Part shown: positions 1-5,940 of the stretch, in pieces
How positions within the stretch are numbered: position 1 is the stretch's first letter
How the letters are laid out: the number at the start of each line of letters is the position of its first letter
Assembly: GCA_024277285.1 (NCBI GenBank)
Contig: JAJRVM010000215.1
Location: 1 to 5,940, forward strand
Direction of reading: 5' to 3'
DNA length: 5,940 nucleotides
Source of the DNA: Planctomycetota bacterium
GTDB lineage: Bacteria; Planctomycetota; Planctomycetia; Pirellulales; Pirellulaceae
Translations under genes and position numbers: made by a program
Notes under the pieces: model-generated
The model's input: the letters and a program-made list of their open reading frames with translations, nothing else
Told to the model about the DNA's origin: nothing
Databases searched by the model: none

Positions 1-852
1 AGCTATCGCATGACGGACTGGAGCTTTAGCCAACTGTGCAAGTTGGCGGGCGTCAGTAAGGACACGGTGAACCGTCTCGCACCGGAAACGGCGGGACGAG
101 TCTTCGACGAAACACTGTCGCCCGGCTCGAAGCCGCTTCAGGTTTACGCGGCGGAGGATTACGTTCGCTCGATTCACGGAGCCAGCTACACGCGGCTCTT
201 CAACGTGGACCTGCTGACGATGGTTCGCGAGTTCGCGACCGATTTCATCCCGCCACAAAAGGCCGGTGACAGCGGCGGCGATAGCGAAGGCGGAACGGGT
301 TTGTATTGCGGCGAGCAGGACATGTTCTGCTTCCTCATCGACCCGACCGGCTGGGCTGAAATCAACGGCGAAGCGTTCGCACCGGGTTTCTTTGTGTGGA
401 ACTCGGAAGTCGGCAAACGCTCCGTCGGCGTGCAGACGTTTTGGTTTCAGGCTGTTTGCCAGAATCACATCGTTTGGGACGCGGTCGAGGTCGTGGACTT
501 CACCCGCAAGCACACGGCCAACGTGTACGAAGCGGTGGCTGATATTCGCGGAATCATCGCTCGACTGGTCGAGACGCGTGACGAACGTCGCGACGGATTC
601 GTCCAGGTCGTGAAGAAAGCGATGGAAACGCGGCTTGGGTCGAGTTCCGATGAAGTGCTGAAAGTGCTGGCCAAACAGGGCATCACGCGAACCCTCGCGA
701 AAGAAGCCTTGGAGGTCGCACGCAGGCACGGAGCGTTCACTATCTTTGCGGTCGTTGATGCACTCACGCGCATCTCCGGCAAGCTCGCCAACGCGGGTGA
801 GCGAAGCGTGGTGGACCAGAAAGCCTCGGCACTTCTTTCCCTGGCTAAATAG
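1..852 (+). CDS. DUF932 (phage/plasmid-like) protein, 5' partial
   Basis: The reading frame is open from base 1 (Ser-Tyr-Arg precede the first ATG at base 10) to a TAG at 850-852. I treat the gene as cut by the window edge. The residues just after the ATG (DWSFSQLCKLAGVSKDTVNRL) look like the interior of the conserved domain, and the family is usually longer, about 330-400 residues. Recognisable blocks, numbered from the ATG, are SIHGASYTRLFNVDLL (about 54-69), the core GLYCGEQDMFCFLIDPTGWAE (about 97-117), and FWFQAVCQNHIVWDAVEV (about 143-160). The C-terminal third is charged and helical. There is no signal peptide or membrane segment, so it is probably cytoplasmic. DUF932 proteins occur widely on plasmids, phages and genomic islands; their biochemical role is not established and none is claimed here. 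The gene converges on the minus-strand gene ending at 950. Family assignment is from memory of the conserved motifs. Confidence 0.88.
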   Translation, partial: SYRMTDWSFSQLCKLAGVSKDTVNRLAPETAGRVFDETLSPGSKPLQVYAAEDYVRSIHGASYTRLFNVDLLTMVREFATDFIPPQKAGDSGGDSEGGTGLYCGEQDMFCFLIDPTGWAEINGEAFAPGFFVWNSEVGKRSVGVQTFWFQAVCQNHIVWDAVEVVDFTRKHTANVYEAVADIRGIIARLVETRDERRDGFVQVVKKAMETRLGSSSDEVLKVLAKQGITRTLAKEALEVARRHGAFTIFAVVDALTRISGKLANAGERSVVDQKASALLSLAK

Positions 853-864
853 TCACGAAGGTTC

Positions 865-889
865 AGAGGCCACGCACCACCGGGCCTCT
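865..889 (+). terminator. Possible terminator hairpin after the DUF932 gene
   Basis: AGAGGCC (865-871) and GGCCTCT (883-889) form a perfect 7-bp inverted repeat with an 11-base loop, starting 12 bases after the DUF932 stop codon. The following tail (890-899) is pyrimidine-rich, CCTCTCTTGG, but not a run of T, so intrinsic termination would be weak. It lies between two convergent genes and could serve either strand, although the minus-strand side has no T-tract. Confidence 0.5.
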
Positions 890-949
890 CCTCTCTTGGT
901 CAGCGCAAACTCCGTCGTGACCTGCCCTTTTGCATCTCGTGGACAAAGG

Positions 950-2518
950 TCAGGCCGCTAGAAGGGTACATGCGAGTCCGGCGCTCAGCAAAATACAGCT
1001 CACGAACAGAACGATCCGGTCAATTGCCTTTGACGAACATGTATATGCGACGGCAATACACACATATTGCAGACTCTTGCATAACACATAATGGGGAAAC
1101 CGTATGGTAACGAAGGCTGACACACCAATGATCAGCGCGGCCGTGATCTCGACCGCCGTTCCGCCAGGTAATTGCGGCGCATTCGTGCCCAGGGACAGAG
1201 ACGCCATAGAGCCCAAGAAGAAAGCGGAGGCCCACCAGAAAGACCGCACGATGCCAGGTAGGATTGACAAGAGATCCTGAATGCTCTCCACGAATACAGC
1301 GCACCAGTTGCCGACGGCATATAGGCCAACAGCGGCGCGGTTTATGGGGCCGGTTGTGATCAGTTCTACGAGAATAGAGATTATGCTGAGGAATGACACA
1401 AGTATCCCCCAACGCCCCCACCAACGAACGCTCACTCCGAAGGCTACACGCCTGGGCGTGATCTCGCCATGCAACCATTGAGTGAACATTGTTCTCACTG
1501 ACACCTGTTGTTCCCACAGTACGATGCCCGCTGCGCGTTCGAGTTGTTCGGTCATGAAATCAGCGGTCAGATTATTCATCAGAGTTTCGATTTGGGTGGT
1601 AAGGTTGAGGTCACGGAGTACACGTAGGTCTCGGAGTATTAGAAGGTCTCGATGCTGGCGGCCAAACCCCTGTGGTGATAAACCGTACTCATCGATGGGA
1701 TCCGGCAATTGACCTTCCGATATTGGCAATAGATATTCATACCACAGTGCGTCCGTATGATCGGCAGCTTTGCGGGGTGGGTAAACTGTTGGAAGAAACC
1801 AGTCGTGTTGAAGATATGGTGTAAATGTGTGAGAATCAGGCAAGACGTCACGGCTGTTCATTTCGACGAGCCGCTCGGCTTCGGTTGCGTCAATAACGCC
1901 CAAGCTGACTAAAGAATCCAGATACTCCGCAGAGTATTCGGTCTCGCCTTGTGTTTCCACATTGCTGCCTGCGTCTAGGTGTTTCCATGCTTGTGGATTG
2001 ACGGCAAGTTTTTGTTCGAGCGGACTCATCGCATCCCACTTCTCGGTTGCTGTCTGAAGCGCAACGCGAAATGCAACTCGCTCAGCTGTCGCGAGAAGTA
2101 CGCCCTGCGCGCGTCTGACTTTCTCCTCGAAGTCGGTCTTCGCGATGAGCCCTCTCGTGAAGAGGCTTGCTTTCTCAAGGATAACATATGCGTACTCAAT
2201 TGGTGTGAGGTAGAGTTCGGCAACCCGCAATTCCTGGTACGCTCGTTCGACAATCTTCTTATGACTTTGCCGGTCCAGCAAGCAGTAACGTTCTAGCGAT
2301 TCCAAGCGGTCAAGAGCTAGGCGGTACAGGCCACCAGGAGACTCAGGCATGTTATGCCTTCTGATCATCAACTGAGTCTTCAGATCAGCAACCGTTAGGG
2401 CGTGCATCCCAAGGTAGGTCCCGGATGCTATTGTTCCCAGAGAGACGAGACAAAGGCACGCCGCGAGGAATGTAGAGGGTTGCTTGTCAGCACATGAACT
2501 TAGCCCCTGAGTATTCAA
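950..2518 (-). CDS. Multi-pass membrane protein of unknown function
   Basis: This 522-residue protein is not recognised as a known family. It starts at TTG (2518-2516), the only plausible start codon downstream of the in-frame TAG at 2543-2545. The next Met (residue 37) would remove the N-terminal membrane segment, so I keep TTG although no clear Shine-Dalgarno precedes it. Residues about 18-40 form a signal-anchor-like helix. Residues about 45-360 are a soluble, mostly helical and charged region. The C-terminal part holds about five or six hydrophobic segments, near 370-388, 395-412, 421-445, 454-474, 478-496 and 500-521. A hexapeptide repeat (HRDLLI, LRDLRV, LRDLNL) occupies residues 289-306 and corresponds to an 18-bp DNA tandem repeat. 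The gene lies downstream of a lipoprotein gene on the same strand, so both products may belong to the envelope. No catalytic motif is visible; a structural or transport role is possible but unsupported. Confidence 0.8.
   Translation of the reverse strand: MNTQGLSSCADKQPSTFLAACLCLVSLGTIASGTYLGMHALTVADLKTQLMIRRHNMPESPGGLYRLALDRLESLERYCLLDRQSHKKIVERAYQELRVAELYLTPIEYAYVILEKASLFTRGLIAKTDFEEKVRRAQGVLLATAERVAFRVALQTATEKWDAMSPLEQKLAVNPQAWKHLDAGSNVETQGETEYSAEYLDSLVSLGVIDATEAERLVEMNSRDVLPDSHTFTPYLQHDWFLPTVYPPRKAADHTDALWYEYLLPISEGQLPDPIDEYGLSPQGFGRQHRDLLILRDLRVLRDLNLTTQIETLMNNLTADFMTEQLERAAGIVLWEQQVSVRTMFTQWLHGEITPRRVAFGVSVRWWGRWGILVSFLSIISILVELITTGPINRAAVGLYAVGNWCAVFVESIQDLLSILPGIVRSFWWASAFFLGSMASLSLGTNAPQLPGGTAVEITAALIIGVSAFVTIRFPHYVLCKSLQYVCIAVAYTCSSKAIDRIVLFVSCILLSAGLACTLLAA
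1608..1655 (-). repeat. 18-bp in-frame tandem repeat within the membrane-protein gene
   Basis: Read on the + strand, three units begin with AGGTC at exact 18-base intervals: 1608-1625, 1626-1643, and a partial unit 1644-1655. Units 1 and 2 share AGGTC-CGGAGTA with a few substitutions, and the third keeps AGGTCTCG. In the minus-strand protein this gives the six-residue repeat HRDLLI/LRDLRV/LRDLNL. Because the period is a multiple of three, changes in copy number would keep the reading frame. Confidence 0.7.
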
Positions 2519-2815
2519 TGGTCGTTCGCCCGGAGTGATATGCTAAACAAGAGTCCCACGAACCAATTAACTGCTCTGGTGCCGTCCCAGTACCCCCAGA
2601 CCTCACTCCCCAAAACACCGAAAAAACCAAGAGGCAAAGGGTGCCGACTCAGAACTCCGCATCTACTCTCGACACATGGCGCCAAAGTCAGGAACCGCAT
2701 CGAGGCGTGCGCCTTCGATGAGTATCTGCTGGCCGCCGGGTCGCCACCAGGAGATTTGGCTCTAGTCTCAAGGGGTATCAGAGCTGCTGGAGTTGGGGCG
2801 TGCGCCCGACTCGAT
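2519..2815. other. Intergenic region between the lipoprotein and membrane-protein genes
   Basis: Nearly 300 bases lie between the two minus-strand genes. A short GGGC/GCCC hairpin (2796-2807, four-base loop) sits just after the lipoprotein stop but has no T-tract. On the minus strand a run of six T (around 2622-2627) follows a very weak GGCA/TGCC stem, so a terminator there is only possible. Just upstream of the TTG start the minus strand has TTGGTT and TAGCAT-like hexamers about 15 bases apart, which are too poor to call a promoter. Open frames run through on both strands (2515-2889 minus, 2540-2854 plus) without a ribosome binding site or familiar protein sequence. I do not annotate either as a gene. 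Confidence 0.5.
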
Positions 2816-4111
2816 TCACTCCCCACCAAATGGTGCGAAAGGATTGTCGCATAGACAACAAGTTCCTCCGAACGCAACATTTCGATCACTCGAATTAATA
2901 TCCGCTAGACATTCCTCAAGAGAAGAAGCGCAACGTGGGTTAAAAGGTTCTCCATCAGCGGTAAACGTTTGAAAGACTAAGTCTCCTGGTGCGGAACCAT
3001 TACAACCATTCTCAATTCGCTCGCAGCTTTCAAAGAACTGTCGATTCGAGTCTACAAGCCGCAGCTCAGCGCATGCGGACATCACTGGCGGATTAGGTCC
3101 GGTTCCGCAGTCAGTTTCAGACGTGCTCGTCGAGACAGAAGTTCCGACCGAATCTGTGGCGAGGTCGAAATTCATCGTTGTGCAACCCGTCGCTTGCGGT
3201 GTCCGCTGAAACGAAGGGACTGTGAAAGTACGCGGCGTGATCGAAAAGCTTCCGCAAGACAACGTGGTCACGGATACGCGAACCTCCACTTTCTTGCCCT
3301 GAGGAAGAACGTCCTCATAGAAACCTCCGACGTCGTCGCGCTGGCCTGTTGTTGTTCCGATATTGGACCGGAACGGGAACTCAAGATCCTCCCTGCACTC
3401 TTCGTCGAGCACAACGAACAAAACCGACACATCGTGGTACGGTATTCCGTTGAAGGTCACTTGGCCGGAAAAGCAGTGTTCTCCGAAGCTACCAAACGTC
3501 CCAATTCCGTCGTTCACTAGCGAAGGCACGACCAAGCGGAACCCACGGCCGATATACTGTTCACCGGTTACGTCGTCCGTTGTAACCTGCGGACATTCGT
3601 CGTCTTCGCCCGGTCCAGGGTTCATCTCACCGTTGCCACCACCACTCGACCCAGTGCCTCCATCCGTCGCTTCATTCGTCAGAACCGTCACATCCCCAGT
3701 GAATCGGTCGGTCGACTCCAAGTCACCGTTTTCAGTGAGGATGAGCGTGCTAGACACAAATGTGCTAGATGTAAATCCGTTTCCTATAAAGAGAAACGTT
3801 GCCTTCCCCGGTCCATCTACGCGTAACTCGACCAACGCACCGTCCCCGTCTCGTATCGACCGCCCTGACCCCGCGGCTGTGAACGTTTGGCCAGTATCGC
3901 TGCGCGTCAATGGATTGAAGAACACCACCGAGCCACCCTCAATTTTCCATGCGACTGAGCCACTAGCCCTGACCCACGTCCCATCGAACGCACTGGGCAC
4001 GCCTTGGGAGGCAGTTGGATCCCCTCCGGTGCAACCCGTGAATTGCAGTAGCAACACTGTGAGAATCACGAACGGTATCGGCTTAACACGAACACTTCCA
4101 GGATTGGACAT
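2816..4111 (-). CDS. Cysteine-rich secreted lipoprotein of unknown function
   Basis: This 431-residue protein starts at ATG 4111-4109, supported by a strong Shine-Dalgarno eight bases upstream. The N-terminus is a lipoprotein signal: a short basic stretch (VRVK), a hydrophobic core (IPFVILTVLLLQ), then FTGC with Cys27 as the predicted lipidated residue. The -3 Phe is slightly off the usual lipobox. Residues about 43-146 look beta-rich and begin FDGTWVRASGSVAWKI, reminiscent of small beta-barrel surface domains, though no family is claimed. A flexible linker rich in Gly, Pro, Asp and Glu spans about 150-172. The rest is beta-rich and contains 14 further cysteines (for example C173, C213, C239, C286, C310, C335, C347), with a CC-x-C cluster near the C-terminus (418-421). 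Oxidised disulfides outside the cytoplasm are likely. The membrane-protein gene follows on the same strand. Function is unknown; envelope-surface location is the best-supported inference. Confidence 0.85.
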   Translation of the reverse strand: MSNPGSVRVKPIPFVILTVLLLQFTGCTGGDPTASQGVPSAFDGTWVRASGSVAWKIEGGSVVFFNPLTRSDTGQTFTAAGSGRSIRDGDGALVELRVDGPGKATFLFIGNGFTSSTFVSSTLILTENGDLESTDRFTGDVTVLTNEATDGGTGSSGGGNGEMNPGPGEDDECPQVTTDDVTGEQYIGRGFRLVVPSLVNDGIGTFGSFGEHCFSGQVTFNGIPYHDVSVLFVVLDEECREDLEFPFRSNIGTTTGQRDDVGGFYEDVLPQGKKVEVRVSVTTLSCGSFSITPRTFTVPSFQRTPQATGCTTMNFDLATDSVGTSVSTSTSETDCGTGPNPPVMSACAELRLVDSNRQFFESCERIENGCNGSAPGDLVFQTFTADGEPFNPRCASSLEECLADINSSDRNVAFGGTCCLCDNPFAPFGGE

Positions 4112-4118
4112 TCGATGG

Positions 4119-4125
4119 TCTCCTC
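4119..4125 (-). promoter_or_regulatory. Shine-Dalgarno of the lipoprotein gene
   Basis: On the minus strand the sequence GAGGAGA lies seven bases before the ATG at 4111. This near-perfect anti-16S match fixes the start of the lipoprotein and contrasts with the membrane-protein gene, whose TTG start has no clear ribosome binding site. I see no convincing -35/-10 promoter pair upstream of it. Confidence 0.75.
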
Positions 4126-4551
4126 GTCCGGTTGTTCACCATTCATCAGATTTCAAGCCGCGGTCATTTGAAAGCGAACCGCCCAAGTCACACAGTACGC
4201 CCGCTCTTGCTGCGACTCGTAGCCGTGTCAACTTGCCATGCGCGCCCCTTATTCAGAACACACGCCGCATGGCGAACACATCCGTTCGAAAGCACGGTGA
4301 GAGCCCGACCCGAATCATGGCCCCCGTGGATAGATCCACTCCGACAGGTGGAGGCGGTCACGATACAGCATGCTGGCCCAACCGCATGCCTACAGCCATG
4401 CTAGCGTATAGCGTCTGGCAGTTCAAGGCCAGGCCCTGGAAGGTTCGGGAGTGGGTTTTCCCCGGATTTGTCTGGAAAATGGGTGCCAGGGTCCATCAAG
4501 ACGGCTCCACGCGGGTCGGAAACCGAACGGACGGGCAACGCGGAACGTAAG

Positions 4552-4575
4552 ATGCCGACGTCACGCCGGCATTTC
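4552..4575 (+). terminator. Weak terminator-like hairpin
   Basis: ATGCCG (4552-4557) pairs with CGGCAT (4567-4572) around a nine-base loop, and TTTC follows. The stem is only six base pairs and the T-tract is three bases long. No gene is recognised immediately upstream on the + strand, so this may be chance. Confidence 0.2.
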
Positions 4576-5090
4576 ACATGGCATGGGCTCAAGCGATTGC
4601 GTCCACCGCTCGGTCGATGATGGCCTCCTATCGTGTGCCTAAACAGTCGCTACGTGCGACAGCGAGGACCGGGTGGACGCTTGCCTGAGTCTCCTTGACC
4701 GTTCTGACCGTAGCACGCTCGTGAGAGCAAAGTCAAACGCTGTGTCGGACCAAGCAGAACCGCTTGTGGCTTTCGATCTCCGCATCTCCTCCGTCACTGA
4801 TAGAACGTGATTTGCAATTCGAATTATGATATCCATGGAGTTAGCGAAACACTGTTTCGCTGCGGTCAGAAACGTACAACGCGTGTCTGACGTTATCGAA
4901 ATAGGCAGCGGCACCCGGAATGTGGCCACCAACCACTGAAAGGGGACGGAGTTAACCAACCGTCAAAGCTGCTGACCCGTAGAGCGCGGTGCGATGAGAG
5001 TCGCTTGCCGTGTTCGAGGGAGGCTCCTGGAAGTAAAATGCTTCTATCAATCGAAGTTCCAATCTCCAGGTTCGATCCCATATGCAACGC

Positions 5091-5825
5091 GTGAATGCGG
5101 GCGACCGGGACATGCTTCGCACGAGGTGCGAAGTCGTCACGCCCAAAGCCGGTAGTCAATCCGGCCCACGGGGTTCGCGACCTCCTTGGCTTTTGGCCTT
5201 TGGGGTTCGTTCAACGTGGCTGGCGTCGGGAGTCCTCGTCTGGAGACAGGCGGGGCCGGGCGGATGATAACGCTCGGCGATGGGACGAAAAATCCCACGA
5301 TGAATAGCTCAACGATGAAAGGGGCTTCAGGCCCTTGCCAGTAAACGCAATCGGAGACGGTGCCGAACCGCGTTAGAAAGACCTCTGCCGATGGGTAGCT
5401 GTGGAGCTTCTGTGTTCTACCCGGCGAAATCGCCCTCGCAAACACGAGTGCGGAAACTATGCCCGAGCGGGAGCTTGGGACATACGGTACAGGTCAAGCG
5501 ACGTGACCGATTGTGTAATGGACGTGAATAACCGAGGAAGGGCTCATCCTTCCGGTGTGGTAGCCGGTGCCTGGCTTGTCGGCCTGGTGCTTCAAACGGG
5601 TGAGTCTGGGAGTGTGCTCTGAGTAGAAAGCGGGCGGGAGCCCGGCGGTGTCCGCTGCAAGGCAGTGGCGGTCCGTTTGCGTGCTGACAGGTGGTGCTGG
5701 GCACGATGCAACGACGAAAGGAGCGACGGGTTTTGACCCATTTCGATGACGTGGCCCACGGTGGGCGGGCGGAGCATTGCTCCGTTTCCGCCTGCTGTAC
5801 GGGCTTCCTGGGTAAGGAAGATACA
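5091..5825 (+). ncRNA. Putative group II ribozyme domains I-III, many stable stems
   Basis: Stems seen directly by complementarity: CTTCGCAC/GTGCGAAG (5115-5122, 5126-5133), enclosed by GGGCG-type pairing ending at CGCCC near 5143; GCCGG/CCGGC (5148-5152, 5161-5165); TGGGA/TCCCA (5281-5285, 5293-5297); AAGGG/CCCTT (5319-5323, 5332-5336); ATCGGAGA/TCTgCCGAT (5350-5357, 5384-5392), the proposed exon-binding stem-loop; GGAAGG/CCTTCC (5536-5541, 5548-5553); CGGGC/GCCCG with a GGGA loop (5631-5644); a 7-bp stem CCGCTGC/GCAGTGG (5652-5658, 5662-5668); GGGT/ACCC (5728-5739); and a two-part stem GGCGG-CGGAGC/GCTCCG-CCGCC (5764-5792). Such a density is not expected of coding DNA. Domain assignments are not resolved by eye. 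Confidence 0.55.
5350..5392 (+). other. Candidate exon-binding (EBS1) stem-loop
   Basis: ATCGGAGA (5350-5357) pairs with TCT (5384-5386) and CCGAT (5388-5392), with G5387 bulged. The loop contains a small GGT/ACC hairpin (5359-5361, 5367-5369) and then GCGTT (5370-5374). GCGTT is the reverse complement of AACGC, the last five bases before the proposed 5' splice site. Group II introns recognise their target through such EBS1-IBS1 pairing, and a position about 280 bases into the intron suits domain I. A five-base match can arise by chance. Confidence 0.35.
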
Positions 5826-5870
5826 GTGCGGTCAACCGAGACCGCTTCGGGAGAAGCGGCCTCGATTGGC
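5814..5870 (+). promoter_or_regulatory. Ribosome binding site and start-codon hairpin of the intron protein
   Basis: AAGGAAG (5814-5820) lies five bases before a GTG (5826-5828). Immediately downstream, a long hairpin covers the first codons: GTCAA/TTGGC (5831-5835, 5866-5870), CGAG/CTCG (5837-5840, 5861-5864) and CCGCTTC/GAAGCGG (5842-5848, 5853-5859) around a GGGA loop. About 16 pairs form with small mismatches. In some group II introns the protein's translation start lies inside a domain IV stem that the protein itself binds to repress translation and aid splicing. Applying that here is inference. Confidence 0.45.
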
Positions 5871-5940
5871 GGCGTGATGATGGCGGACAAGTGGAGTGCG
5901 CTCCGCGTCCGCCGGAGGTTGTCAAAGCGCTACCCCTATG
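5826..5940 (+). CDS. Probable intron-encoded reverse transcriptase/maturase, N-terminus only
   Basis: The frame opens at GTG 5826, chosen for its well-spaced AAGGAAG ribosome binding site, and remains open to the window end, giving 38 residues. Alternative in-frame starts are GTG 5874 and ATG 5877 or 5880, downstream of the hairpin. The first part (RSTETASGEAASIGG) is polar and flexible; the second (about 20-38) begins ADKWSAL and is strongly basic (RVRRRLSKR), compatible with an RNA-binding N-terminus. No reverse transcriptase motif falls inside the window, so the identification rests on the preceding intron-like RNA. If correct, the protein would carry RT, maturase X and possibly DNA-binding/endonuclease domains. 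Otherwise it is an unidentified protein with a long structured leader. Confidence 0.45.
   Translation, partial: MRSTETASGEAASIGGVMMADKWSALRVRRRLSKRYPY

Larger units (their letters stand above)
4112..5090. other. Long region without a convincing gene
   Basis: About 980 bases separate the start of the lipoprotein gene from the proposed intron. It contains the leader of the lipoprotein gene at its left end. Open frames on either strand are short, lack ribosome binding sites and have low-complexity Arg/Ser/Pro-rich translations typical of antisense or noncoding frames. Visible structures are a cluster of small palindromes (CAGCATGCTG 4366-4375, GCATGC 4384-4389, GCTAGC 4400-4405), an inverted repeat TTTTCC/GGAAAA (4456-4461, 4474-4479), and a 6-bp hairpin ATGCCG/CGGCAT (4552-4557, 4567-4572) followed by TTT. 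The stretch may be a decayed gene, a regulatory region, or the 5' exon of the gene into which the intron inserted; I cannot decide. Confidence 0.5.
5091..5940 (+). mobile_element. Probable group II intron, 5' part, truncated by the window end
   Basis: A stretch of about 735 bases of densely folded RNA-like sequence leads into an open frame with a good ribosome binding site, the usual order of a bacterial group II intron (domains I-III, then the protein in domain IV). Segments such as GGGACATACGGTACAGG (from about 5476) and GGTGTGGTAGCCGGTGCC (from 5554) resemble domain I of bacterial introns from memory. The left boundary is placed at GTGAATGCGG (5091), which keeps GTG but departs from the common GTGYG start. 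A match between bases before it (AACGC, 5086-5090) and a domain I loop supports this point. The catalytic domain V, domain VI and 3' splice site would lie beyond the window. Group II introns self-splice and move by target-primed reverse transcription. A different large structured RNA is the main alternative. Confidence 0.6.

Noticed and set aside
2540..2854. 104-codon + strand frame in the intergenic region
   Set aside because: No Shine-Dalgarno, no recognisable protein features, and it runs antisense into the 3' end of the lipoprotein gene.
3363..4550. Long 395-codon + strand frame
   Set aside because: It is largely antisense to the lipoprotein gene, which has a signal peptide, lipobox and strong Shine-Dalgarno. 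The + strand translation is Pro/Ser/Arg-rich without domains.
4654..4660. GTGCGAC, a canonical group II intron 5' end
   Set aside because: It lies about 1170 bases before the protein start, longer than usual for domains I-III, and the following sequence lacks the hairpin density seen from 5091.
4639..4959. 106-codon minus-strand frame starting at TTG
   Set aside because: No ribosome binding site at the TTG or at the internal ATG 4836, and the translation resembles no known protein and is Ser/Arg-rich in its C-terminal part.
5066..5082. GGTTCGATCCC (5069-5079), which looks like the T-arm of a tRNA close to the proposed intron boundary
   Set aside because: With TTCGATC as the loop, only two of five T-stem pairs form, and no acceptor, D or anticodon arms are found in the preceding 75 bases.
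5417..5925. Minus-strand frames of 157 and 143 codons
   Set aside because: They are antisense to the structured RNA region, are Arg/Pro/Ser-rich and lack ribosome binding sites; stop-poor antisense frames are expected in GC-rich DNA.

Overview
The window is a moderately GC-rich bacterial segment with three recognisable protein genes and, at the right edge, what looks like the 5' half of a group II intron. No marker gene fixes the organism. The DUF932 protein matches my memory of planctomycete homologues, and large cell-surface proteins of unknown function would fit such a host. The Planctomycetota assignment is therefore a tentative inference.

Layout. Bases 1-852 (+) hold the C-terminal 283 codons of a DUF932 (phage/plasmid-like) protein whose start lies outside the window; a hairpin with a pyrimidine-rich tail follows at 865-889. 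Two genes on the minus strand converge on it. The first, reading right to left, is 4111-2816, a cysteine-rich lipoprotein with a strong Shine-Dalgarno. The second is 2518-950, a 522-residue membrane protein with one N-terminal and about five or six C-terminal membrane segments, starting at TTG. About 297 bases separate them. Neither matches a family I recognise; same-strand order and envelope location suggest, without proof, that they act together at the cell envelope.

Bases 4112-5090 contain no convincing gene, only the leader of the lipoprotein gene and some short palindromes. From about 5091 to the end the + strand becomes a dense run of RNA hairpins and carries stretches resembling group II intron domain I. 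It ends in a good ribosome binding site and an open GTG-started frame that runs off the window, probably the intron-encoded protein. The exon-side sequence AACGC just before the proposed boundary is complementary to GCGTT in a predicted domain I stem-loop, as expected of an IBS1/EBS1 pair.

A DUF932 gene and a group II intron both point to an accessory or mobile-element-influenced region. I see no CRISPR array, rRNA, intact tRNA or insertion-sequence ends.
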